A stretch of 9,738 nucleotides of DNA from an uncultured Bacilli bacterium (lineage in GTDB: Bacteria; Bacillota_I; Bacilli_A; RF39; UBA660), in contig CALVJE010000033.1 in NCBI GenBank assembly GCA_944331725.1, forward strand, positions 1 through 9,738, read 5' to 3'. Of the stretch, positions 1 to 6,434 are shown piece by piece. Numbering within the stretch: position 1 is the first letter of the stretch; every line of letters starts with the position of its first letter. The notes beneath the pieces are model-generated. The model did not search any database and was not told where the DNA came from. It saw only the letters and a list, made by a program, of their open reading frames with translations. Position numbers and translations under genes: made by a program.

Positions 1-956
1 CTTGCATTATATGCTTTAATTATCTCACTAACAATAAATGTTTCTAAATAATGTCCTGAACTAGAACCAAGCTGTAATTCTCTTGCACTAGTATATCCTG
101 CTAAATAAGCAGCAAGCCCTGTATCCATAAATACAATTTTAGGTAAATGAGTTATTCTTTTAAGTTCACTATTCATATAAGGTTCAAGTAAATAAACAAG
201 TCCAGATGTTACTAGAATACTCATCCATCTAACTGCAGTAGGAACACTAATTAAAGCATCATTAGCAAGAGCAGTATAATTAAGTTGTTCTCCTGTTCTT
301 GAAGCCACACTTACAATAAATTTTCTAAAACTAAGTTCATTTCCTATCTCTGTTAATTCTTTAACATCACGAGAAATATAAGTGTCAAGATAACTGTTAA
401 AATAAATATCTCGTGACATATCTTTTTCCATATAAAGTGTAGGCATTCCACCCTTAAATATTATCTCATATAATTTATTAACATCTATCTTAGACATAGT
501 TTTATACTCATTTAATTTAGCAGGGTCAAACAATTCTTTCCTTTTGTTTTTAACTATCTCCGAATACATAAAACTATTTAAATTAATAATACCAACACGA
601 CCTGCTAAAGACTCACTAACATTTTTCATCAAATGAAATTGTTGTGAACCTGTTAACCAGTACATCCCATTTTTATTTTCTCTATCAACATTTATTTTTA
701 TATAAGAAAACAAATTAGGAGCATATTGCACTTCATCAATAAGTAAAGGAGCAGGATGTTCTTCTAAAAATAATTTAGGATCACTCTTCGCTTGTTCACG
801 TAAAACTTCATCATCCAAAGTTATATATTCCATATTATCAGGCTTTAGACTAAGTAAAAGTGTTGTTTTACCTACTCCTCTAGGTCCAAAAACAAATAGC
901 ACTTTAAATGTTTCACTTACATTTTCTACTAATTCTTTCGTTTCTCTAAAATACAT
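1..956 (-). CDS. DUF4143-family AAA ATPase, C-terminus cut off by window edge
   Basis: A P-loop ATPase of the widespread ATP-binding protein family with a C-terminal DUF4143 domain; its cellular role is generally unknown. About 318 codons are visible with no stop before the window edge, so the last part is missing. Numbering from the chosen ATG: Walker A GPRGVGKTT at about 24-32, Walker B LLIDEVQ at about 71-77, a sensor-1-like LTGSQQF at about 101-107, LAGRV at about 117-121, the family-typical YLDTYISRDV at about 189-198, and the start of the DUF4143 nuclease-like region (MDTGLAAYL, then GHYLETFIVSEI) from about 277. Two ATGs six bases apart are possible starts (962 and 956). GGAAG stands 8 nt from the second but only 2 nt from the first, so I prefer 956. 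It follows clpC by about 70 nt on the same strand with a probable promoter of its own. Family call is confident, function is not. Confidence 0.88.
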   Translation of the reverse strand, partial: MYFRETKELVENVSETFKVLFVFGPRGVGKTTLLLSLKPDNMEYITLDDEVLREQAKSDPKLFLEEHPAPLLIDEVQYAPNLFSYIKINVDRENKNGMYWLTGSQQFHLMKNVSESLAGRVGIINLNSFMYSEIVKNKRKELFDPAKLNEYKTMSKIDVNKLYEIIFKGGMPTLYMEKDMSRDIYFNSYLDTYISRDVKELTEIGNELSFRKFIVSVASRTGEQLNYTALANDALISVPTAVRWMSILVTSGLVYLLEPYMNSELKRITHLPKIVFMDTGLAAYLAGYTSARELQLGSSSGHYLETFIVSEIIKAYNA

Positions 957-979
957 ATACATCACTTCCACTTACATTA

Positions 980-1008
980 ATGATACAGCATAATGTAGAG
1001 AAAGCCAA
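980..1008 (-). promoter_or_regulatory. Putative promoter of the DUF4143 ATPase gene
   Basis: TTGGCT (1008 to 1003) and TATCAT (985 to 980) are separated by 17 nt, which fits a sigma-70/SigA promoter (4/6 and 5/6 matches). Predicted transcription start is near 973, giving a leader of only 11 to 17 nt. It sits in the 65-nt gap after clpC, where I see no convincing terminator, so read-through from clpC is also possible. Confidence 0.45.
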
Positions 1009-1027
1009 CACCTCTATGTTAAATTAG

Positions 1028-3316
1028 TCAGACTGTTATCTCTTTCTTCCCATTATACCAAGCATCAACAATAATAGGAGTAACTATTTCATCTATAACT
1101 TTATCAACTCTTCTCGCCCCAAATTTATCATAATTACTTTCTTTAATAACTTTATCCACAATCTTAGTGGAAATCTTTATCCTTAAATCTTTCTTTCTAA
1201 ATCCTTCTATCAACACCTCTAATCTATTTTCCACAATTTTGTGAATAACATCAAAACTTATATCATTAAAGCAATAAATTTTCCCTATTCTATTAACAAA
1301 TTCCACACCTAAAAACTCTTCAATATCAATATTATTATTACTTTCCGTAAAACCAATAGATTCTTTAGAATACCCTAAATTAGTAGTCATAAAAAGAAAC
1401 ACATTATCAAATCTTACCTTTCTACCCCTAGAATCAGTTAACACCCCTTCATCAAGAACTTGTAAGAATAATTTCATAACTTCACTACTAGCTTTCTCAA
1501 TCTCATCTAAAAGTATAACTGAATGAGGATGCATTCTAATAGTATCAAGAACAGTTAAATGATTATCAAAACCAACATAACCAGGAGGAGAACCAATAAT
1601 CTTACTAACAGTATGAGCCTCTTTATATTCACTCATATCAAGTCTAATAAAATTAGCATCACCATATAAAAGTTTTGCAAACTCTTTTACTAATAAAGTT
1701 TTCCCAACACCCGTTCTTCCACAGAATAAAAAAGATTCTATATGAGGCTTATCTTGAAAACCTAATCTTACTTTCTTAACTCTTTTTACTAAATCAATAA
1801 TAATATCATCTTGTCCTAAAACAACCTTTTTTAAATCTTTCTCTAAATTATTTATAATCTTTCTACTACTCTTATTAATCTCATAAACAGGTATCTTAGT
1901 CTTTAAATATATAACATCTGCAACCATTTCTTTAGTAATTTTTTTAGGCTTTCTTTTAGAAATTATCTTAAGTTCTAATTCATTCTTCTTACTAAGCAGT
2001 TCTTTTTCTTTCTCTTTATAAGTAGAAGCTAAATCAAAATCTTGTTTTATTATCGCTTTCTTTTTATTACTAATAACCTCCTCTAATTCTAAATTAATTT
2101 TAGATAAAGCAGCATCACTTTTACTTTCTAATAATGATGCTTTAGTACAAACTTCATCTAATATATCAATAGATTTATCAGGCTGATAATATTCATATAT
2201 ATAAGTATCTGTTAAATCCACAATTAAATCTATAACATCATCACTAATACTAACAAAATGATAAGCTTCATAAAGTGGCTTTAACTTCTTAAGGATTTCT
2301 TTAGTCTTATCTTTTGTAGGTTCTTCTATCATAATAATTTGAAATCTTCTATTTAAAGCTTTATCCTTTTCTATAAAAGTATGATATTCATAAGTTGTAG
2401 TCGCTCCAATTAATTGTATCTTTCCTCTTGCCAAAGCCGGTTTAACAATATTAGAAGCATCAATTGCCCCCTCTGCACCTCCAGCCCCTACAATTGTATG
2501 TATTTCATCTATAAATATAATTATATCGTCATTCTCTTCAAGTTCTTTTAATATTTTAGAAACTCTCTCTTCAAACTCACCTCTATATTTAGTACCTGCT
2601 ACCAAATTAGCCATAGGTAAAGAAATAATAGTTTTCCCTTTAAGAGCTTTAGGAACAGTATCACTAACAATCCTTCTAGCTAACTCTTCAACTATTGCTG
2701 TTTTCCCAACCCCTGCTTCTCCAATTAATAAAGGATTATTCTTTCCTCTCCTACAAAGTATTTCTATTAAAGCTTTAATCTCATCATCTCTACCTATAAC
2801 TGGATCAACTTCATTACTTATAATTTTTTTATTTAAATTAACACCAAACTCTTCTACTAATAATTTTTTATGCAATATTTTCTTATTACTCTTAACATCA
2901 TTAGAAATAGCATTATAAATTTCATCAACATCAATATTAAGACCAATCAAAAGTCTAATCGCAACACCTTCTCCTTCTTCTAAAATAGCAAGAAAAAGTT
3001 CATTAACACTAACTTCAACTTCACCTTTTTCCTTACTATTTATAGAAGCAGTTTCTATAACTCTTTTTAAAAGAGGTGTATACAAAAACCACTCATTAGC
3101 AGTTTTTCCTACTCCAACTATTTTAATTAATTCTTTCTTAAACTTCTCATAAGTTATATCATAACTCGCTAAAATCTTAGTAATATCTAAATCCTTCTCT
3201 CTAAGTATCGCTAAAAACAAATGCTCACTTCCTACATAAGGATGTCTTAAATCATTCATCTCTTTTTTTGCAAATATTAAAGCTTTTTGAGCTTCTTCAC
3301 TAAATCTTGAAAACAT
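1028..3316 (-). CDS. clpC: ClpC-type ATP-dependent Clp protease ATPase subunit
   Basis: A 762-residue Hsp100 unfoldase that should thread substrates into the ClpP protease in the cytoplasm. Clp N-terminal repeat domain at 1-140 (starts MFSRFSEEAQ). First AAA module: Walker A GEAGVGKT at 199-206, pore loop KYRG at 243-246, Walker B IIIFIDEIH at 265-273, arginine pair R323/R324. A short coiled middle segment at about 410-450 carries a UVR-like motif, which marks ClpC rather than ClpA or ClpB. Second AAA module: Walker A GRTGVGKT at 533-540, pore loop GYVG at 579-582, Walker B ILLDEIEKA at 601-609, sensor asparagine N646, R676, sensor-2 GARR at 733-736. An IGF tripeptide at 654-656 is the expected ClpP-docking loop. 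It is about 50 residues shorter than Bacillus ClpC (810 aa), and the segment after GYVG lacks the usual GG of that region. ATG at 3316 is preceded by GGAGG at 6-nt spacing. ctsR, mcsA and mcsB are not adjacent. All catalytic residues are present, so it should be active. Confidence 0.94.
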   Translation of the reverse strand: MFSRFSEEAQKALIFAKKEMNDLRHPYVGSEHLFLAILREKDLDITKILASYDITYEKFKKELIKIVGVGKTANEWFLYTPLLKRVIETASINSKEKGEVEVSVNELFLAILEEGEGVAIRLLIGLNIDVDEIYNAISNDVKSNKKILHKKLLVEEFGVNLNKKIISNEVDPVIGRDDEIKALIEILCRRGKNNPLLIGEAGVGKTAIVEELARRIVSDTVPKALKGKTIISLPMANLVAGTKYRGEFEERVSKILKELEENDDIIIFIDEIHTIVGAGGAEGAIDASNIVKPALARGKIQLIGATTTYEYHTFIEKDKALNRRFQIIMIEEPTKDKTKEILKKLKPLYEAYHFVSISDDVIDLIVDLTDTYIYEYYQPDKSIDILDEVCTKASLLESKSDAALSKINLELEEVISNKKKAIIKQDFDLASTYKEKEKELLSKKNELELKIISKRKPKKITKEMVADVIYLKTKIPVYEINKSSRKIINNLEKDLKKVVLGQDDIIIDLVKRVKKVRLGFQDKPHIESFLFCGRTGVGKTLLVKEFAKLLYGDANFIRLDMSEYKEAHTVSKIIGSPPGYVGFDNHLTVLDTIRMHPHSVILLDEIEKASSEVMKLFLQVLDEGVLTDSRGRKVRFDNVFLFMTTNLGYSKESIGFTESNNNIDIEEFLGVEFVNRIGKIYCFNDISFDVIHKIVENRLEVLIEGFRKKDLRIKISTKIVDKVIKESNYDKFGARRVDKVIDEIVTPIIVDAWYNGKKEITV

Positions 3317-3329
3317 CTAATTCCTCCAA

Positions 3330-3356
3330 TCTAATTATATTTTAAGGATAATTAGA
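3330..3356. repeat. Perfect 9-bp inverted repeat with 9-nt spacer, candidate clpC operator
   Basis: Arms TCTAATTAT (3330-3338) and ATAATTAGA (3348-3356) are exact reverse complements with a 9-nt spacer. The repeat covers the -10 box and the -10/-35 spacer of clpC, where a repressor would block RNA polymerase. The 9-9-9 geometry equals that of the HrcA operator CIRCE, but the arm sequence (CIRCE has TTAGCACTC) does not match. It also lacks the CtsR direct-repeat heptad. The arms are almost entirely A/T, so chance in this AT-rich DNA cannot be excluded. Confidence 0.5.
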
Positions 3357-3361
3357 CTCAA
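3334..3361 (-). promoter_or_regulatory. Putative clpC promoter
   Basis: TTGAGT (3361 to 3356) and a perfect TATAAT (3339 to 3334) with 16-nt spacing. This would put the transcript start at about 3327, almost on the ribosome site (GGAGG, 3327 to 3323), so the leader would be about 11 nt. A second reading is TTGATT, 18 nt, TAAAAT (3344 to 3339), giving a start near 3332. Either way clpC is initiated inside this gap, after the terminator of the upstream carrier gene. Confidence 0.6.
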
Positions 3362-3393
3362 CAATCAAGAAATACCACCCCCAAAAAAATGAC

Positions 3394-3417
3394 AAAAAAA
3401 AGTCCTCCGAAGAGGAC
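3394..3417 (-). terminator. Rho-independent terminator of the YfcC-family carrier gene
   Basis: On the minus strand GTCCTC, loop TTCG, GAGGAC is followed by eight T. It has a 6-bp GC-rich stem with a stable UUCG tetraloop and a run of U, starting 7 nt after the stop codon of the carrier gene. It separates that gene from clpC. Confidence 0.93.
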
Positions 3418-3424
3418 ATTATTA

Positions 3425-4825
3425 TTAAATAATTAATAATAAAATTGTAAATGTAATAAATGCTACCACAAGTAAAGCAACTAATAATTTCCAAATGTAC
3501 TTTAACCAACTTCCATAAGGAACTTTAGTATAAGCAAGAGTAATCATAAGTGGAATACTTGTAGGAGCTACAAGTGTAACTATACCATATATAGCTTGGA
3601 ATATTACAGCAACTAATTGATAATTATTAGTATCTGTAACAACACTTACAAAATATGGTAATACACTATAGAATGCATATAATGGATCTCCATTAAAGAT
3701 ACTAGAAAGTAAAATAACTAATCCAGTAGTAAAGATATTAAATCCTTTAGTTAAACCTAAAATAAATTTATAGATAACTAATTGATATGGATCGTATGTT
3801 GTAAGAACTAAACAAGTATAAATTAATATTACTATTAAAGCTGGTAATAAAGCTTTTTTAGCACCCTTTGCAAATCCATCAAATACCTCATCCCATTTAA
3901 TTTTATAAACGAATTTAAGGATAATAATTGCAAGTAACATTACAGTTATTAAATCTAATAAACTCCAATAACCAAAAGCTTGAACGGCACCTAATATTTT
4001 TCCAAAAATAGGGAAACCAAATAATTCAAACTCTGTAATTGTTGTAGTAATATTATCAAATAGATCAATACTAAATGTTGTATTCCAAGAAATAAATCCT
4101 AAAATAGTAACTAAAAGTATTAAATCTAAAATTACAACTAAAGGCCATACCTTCTTTTTATCTTTAGATTTAATAGCCTCTGGAATAAAGTCATCTTTAT
4201 CTTCACATTTTTTAGTACTATTTTTCTTACCAAATTTAAATACAAATAGAGCAAGTAAAACAATACCTAAAACTAAAAGTATAACTTTAGCCCAAATTAA
4301 ATCTGTAATTTCTACTGATAAATATTGTTGTAAGACTTGAGTTGTATTATAAGAAAATGTTGTTCCCATTAAACCAACAGCCACACTACCTGCTGTAGTA
4401 GCAACCGCTGCATATTTATTATATCCCATCATAAGTACTAGGGAAATAACAAATGGGAATAACATAATAAGTGCTAACTGTAATCCTGCAAATGAAGTTA
4501 AAATAGCAAATAAAGCCATAATAACAATTAAACATATCGCTTCTTTACCTTTAAACTTCTTAACTAGACTATCAAGCATATTTCTATAAGCTCCAGTTTT
4601 GTATAAAACTCCATAGAATCCACCAACTACAAGAACAAACAAAGTAACATAACCAAAGTAGCCTAAAACTGTTGATTGATATGATAAAAGATCAAATAAA
4701 CCAACTTGATATCTACCTACTTCAGTATACTCTGTCTGATAAGTAGCACAAGGTAAAATCCAAGTTAATAGAGCAAATAGCAATAATGTAATTCCTACAA
4801 CTTTTAATGCATTATGCTTTTTCAT
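3425..4825 (-). CDS. YfcC-family (DcuC-like) 12-TM carrier
   Basis: A polytopic inner-membrane transporter of the YfcC family within the ion-transporter superfamily, whose members include candidate carriers for C4-dicarboxylates, amino acids or peptides; the substrate here is not readable. With the chosen start it is 466 residues with roughly 12 hydrophobic segments in two halves, split by a charged cytoplasmic loop at about 198-227. Family signatures are GGFYGVLYKTGAY at about 68-80 and, near the C-terminus, APTSIPLM at about 420-427 followed by TKVPYGSWLKYI. A longer reading from ATG 4843 exists, but that ATG lies at or next to the predicted transcription start and its first codons are themselves the ribosome site GGAGGAGAG, so translation should begin at 4825. 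It follows the C26 hydrolase gene by 90 nt, has its own promoter and ends in a strong terminator. Family confident, substrate unknown. Confidence 0.88.
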   Translation of the reverse strand: MKKHNALKVVGITLLLFALLTWILPCATYQTEYTEVGRYQVGLFDLLSYQSTVLGYFGYVTLFVLVVGGFYGVLYKTGAYRNMLDSLVKKFKGKEAICLIVIMALFAILTSFAGLQLALIMLFPFVISLVLMMGYNKYAAVATTAGSVAVGLMGTTFSYNTTQVLQQYLSVEITDLIWAKVILLVLGIVLLALFVFKFGKKNSTKKCEDKDDFIPEAIKSKDKKKVWPLVVILDLILLVTILGFISWNTTFSIDLFDNITTTITEFELFGFPIFGKILGAVQAFGYWSLLDLITVMLLAIIILKFVYKIKWDEVFDGFAKGAKKALLPALIVILIYTCLVLTTYDPYQLVIYKFILGLTKGFNIFTTGLVILLSSIFNGDPLYAFYSVLPYFVSVVTDTNNYQLVAVIFQAIYGIVTLVAPTSIPLMITLAYTKVPYGSWLKYIWKLLVALLVVAFITFTILLLII

Positions 4826-4835
4826 ATCTTTCTCT

Positions 4836-4840
4836 CCTCC
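4836..4840 (-). promoter_or_regulatory. Ribosome binding site that sets the carrier start at 4825
   Basis: GGAGG (extended GGAGGAGAG) lies 10 nt before ATG 4825. It overlaps what would be codons 2-3 of the longer reading frame, which argues that the upstream ATG is not used. Confidence 0.75.
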
Positions 4841-4848
4841 CATCTATA

Positions 4849-4877
4849 ATTATACGAGTAAATCCTTTAGTTTACAA
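4849..4877 (-). promoter_or_regulatory. Promoter of the YfcC-family carrier gene
   Basis: TTGTAA (4877 to 4872) and perfect TATAAT (4854 to 4849) with 17-nt spacing, a good SigA-type promoter. Predicted start is near 4842, giving a leader of about 17 nt that holds only the ribosome site. Confidence 0.75.
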
Positions 4878-4915
4878 GCTTTTACATAATTTTTTAATGA
4901 AATTTTTGTGAAGAA

Positions 4916-5593
4916 TTAAAAATTAGCAAAAAAAGATTCAAATAATTTCTTTGAATTAATATCTTTATCTAAATTAGATTCAGGATGCCACTGTACTCCA
5001 ATTATAAATCTTTTATCACTCAGTTCAACACTTTCTATTAATCCATCTTCACTTCTTGAACTAATAAATCTTCTATCGATTTTTTTTATATGATAATTAT
5101 GTCTAGAATTAACATTTATTTTCTCTTCACCAATAATAGAATATAGTTTACTATTTTTATCAATAGTAACAGAATGAACAAAATCTTCTAAAGGAACATA
5201 ATGATTAATAGAAGTACAATTCTTTATTGTATTATCAAAAGCAATTCTCATCTCCCCACTTAATATTTTACTTAAAACTTGCATTCCAAGACATATCGCT
5301 AATAAAGGTTTATCTTCTTTAATAGCATATTCTACAACTATTTCATCTAATTGATACCAAGTATCTCCCCCTGGTAAAATAAATCCATCACAGATTTTAA
5401 GAACACTCTTTAAATCTTCAATTTCTTCTTCACTATAAGGAATTTTAAAAGATAATGCATCTTTATCAATAGGCAATATTAATAAAGGAATACCACTGCA
5501 TTTAGTAACAGCAAGTCTAATTTCTTCAACACAGATAATATTAGCATCTCCACTATATAATCTTCCTACAATACCAATAATAGGTTTAATCAT
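4916..5593 (-). CDS. Class I glutamine amidotransferase-like gamma-glutamyl hydrolase (peptidase C26, PuuD-like)
   Basis: A cytoplasmic cysteine hydrolase of the peptidase C26 family, whose known members cleave gamma-glutamyl amide bonds, for example gamma-glutamyl-GABA by PuuD; the true substrate here is unknown. The 225-residue protein shows the oxyanion-side motif LPGGDTW at 73-79, the nucleophile elbow AICLGMQ with Cys101, the family-typical VNSRHNYH at 161-168 (usually VNSxHHQ), and GVQWHPES at 199-206 with His203 and Glu205, so the Cys-His-Glu triad is complete. The N-terminal KPIIGI opening is also typical. It is shorter than E. coli PuuD (254 aa), but no motif is missing. A GTG at 5599 is in frame, but GAGGTGATT at 5603-5595 matches the 16S tail and fits ATG 5593, so I use that start. 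It lies between the terminator of the lysS operon and a carrier gene, suggesting a transport-plus-hydrolysis pair (inference). Any promoter is weak (TTAAAC, 17 nt, TATCCT at 5636-5608) and overlaps the upstream terminator. Confidence 0.88.
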   Translation of the reverse strand: MIKPIIGIVGRLYSGDANIICVEEIRLAVTKCSGIPLLILPIDKDALSFKIPYSEEEIEDLKSVLKICDGFILPGGDTWYQLDEIVVEYAIKEDKPLLAICLGMQVLSKILSGEMRIAFDNTIKNCTSINHYVPLEDFVHSVTIDKNSKLYSIIGEEKINVNSRHNYHIKKIDRRFISSRSEDGLIESVELSDKRFIIGVQWHPESNLDKDINSKKLFESFFANF

Positions 5594-5615
5594 AATCACC
5601 TCAAAATAGGATATG

Positions 5616-5646
5616 AAAAAAGATAAGAATGTTTAACTCTTATCTT
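5616..5646 (-). terminator. Terminator closing the dusB-lysS operon
   Basis: On the minus strand AAGATAAGA, a 9-nt loop, TCTTATCTT with the T run continuing to six T at 5621-5616. The 9-bp stem (5638-5646 with 5620-5628) is mostly A/T, so it may be leaky. The TAA stop of the kinase-like gene (5647-5645) lies in the first arm. Confidence 0.65.
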
Positions 5647-6415
5647 ACCTTTTTACTTTCTTTTTAATTTTATCTAAATCATAATTAAATCTTTCTTCAT
5701 CAAGTATAAATGGTAAAAAGTCTTTTATATTAGGCACTAGTTCTTTATCATTAGTAAACATATTTTTAGTAGCACTACTAACAAGTTCTCCAATAGAAGT
5801 ATTTTCAAAAAGATAAGAAACTACAGAAACATTTAATATTCCATTATATTTAAGTAGTTTTTCCAAATCAATATTATAAAAAAGACTAAGGTAACAAATC
5901 ATAGATTTATATAAATCAACTTTAAAACTATCACTAAAAATATTACCATTACTATTAACAAGTCTATATTTAGAGGAATAACTAGAACCCCCAAAATAAT
6001 CTATTTCATCAAAGTCAATTAAATGACCACCACTTTTATCAATCAAAAGATTATCAATATGCATATCATTAAAACACATATTATAACTATGTAAGATAGA
6101 TAACTGTCTATTTATATCAAGACAAGCTTTAATCTTTTCTGTAATAGAAAATTCTTTACCTTTAGAAAAAGGAACAGCATCTTTAAACTCTTTAGTAACA
6201 ATACCTTGAAAAAATTCACCTATAAATAATTCATCAAGTAATTCACCACTACCATCAATATGTGGAAAAAATAATAAATAATCAAATTTACTTTTTACCA
6301 AAGGATTAGAATAAATATATTTTTTTAAAAGGAAACCATCTTTTCTTCTAAATTCTGCCGTCCTACTAACATAAACTAACTCTAAACTACTATATTCTTT
6401 TTTAGTTAAATTCAT
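5645..6415 (-). CDS. Protein-kinase-fold protein, function unassigned
   Basis: A 256-residue soluble protein with the C-lobe signature of the protein kinase/aminoglycoside phosphotransferase fold. I do not recognise a named family. The catalytic loop reads CFNDMHIDNLLID (114-126): Asp117 would be the catalytic base and Asn122 the metal ligand, but the usual HRD or HGD is replaced by FND. The metal-binding DFG position is LIDFDEID with DFD at 134-136. An Asp in DLYKSMICYL (about 167) matches the conserved kinase helix F. A possible beta-3 lysine is K31 or K32 in LLKKY, but no glycine-rich loop is visible. No signal peptide or membrane segment is seen. An in-frame TTG at 6445 would lengthen it by 10 residues and overlap lysS, but ATG 6415, directly behind a G6 ribosome site, is preferred. 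It is the last gene of the dusB-lysS operon, 19 nt after the lysS stop. Substrate may be a small molecule, a protein or RNA. Confidence 0.75.
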   Translation of the reverse strand: MNLTKKEYSSLELVYVSRTAEFRRKDGFLLKKYIYSNPLVKSKFDYLLFFPHIDGSGELLDELFIGEFFQGIVTKEFKDAVPFSKGKEFSITEKIKACLDINRQLSILHSYNMCFNDMHIDNLLIDKSGGHLIDFDEIDYFGGSSYSSKYRLVNSNGNIFSDSFKVDLYKSMICYLSLFYNIDLEKLLKYNGILNVSVVSYLFENTSIGELVSSATKNMFTNDKELVPNIKDFLPFILDEERFNYDLDKIKKKVKR

Positions 6416-6418
6416 ATA

Positions 6419-6424
6419 CCCCCC
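6419..6424 (-). promoter_or_regulatory. G6 ribosome binding site of the kinase-like gene
   Basis: GGGGGG ends 3 nt before ATG 6415 and lies in the short gap after lysS. It can pair with the CCUCC of the 16S tail using a G-U pair, but it differs from the GGAGG used elsewhere in the window, and the spacing is tight. A homopolymer of G is notable in DNA this rich in A/T. Confidence 0.55.
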
Positions 6425-6434
6425 ATAATTAACA

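Noticed and set aside
985..1020. Terminator after clpC from TAGAG/CTCTA pairing
   Set aside because: Only a 5-bp stem with a 10-11 nt loop and no T run.
3330..3356. True CIRCE (HrcA) or CtsR site at the clpC promoter
   Set aside because: Spacing fits CIRCE but the arms lack GCACTC, and no CtsR direct repeat is present, so neither name is justified.
4826..4843. Upstream ATG for the YfcC-family carrier (MGGEKD extension)
   Set aside because: It lies at or beside the predicted transcription start, and its codons form the ribosome site for ATG 4825.
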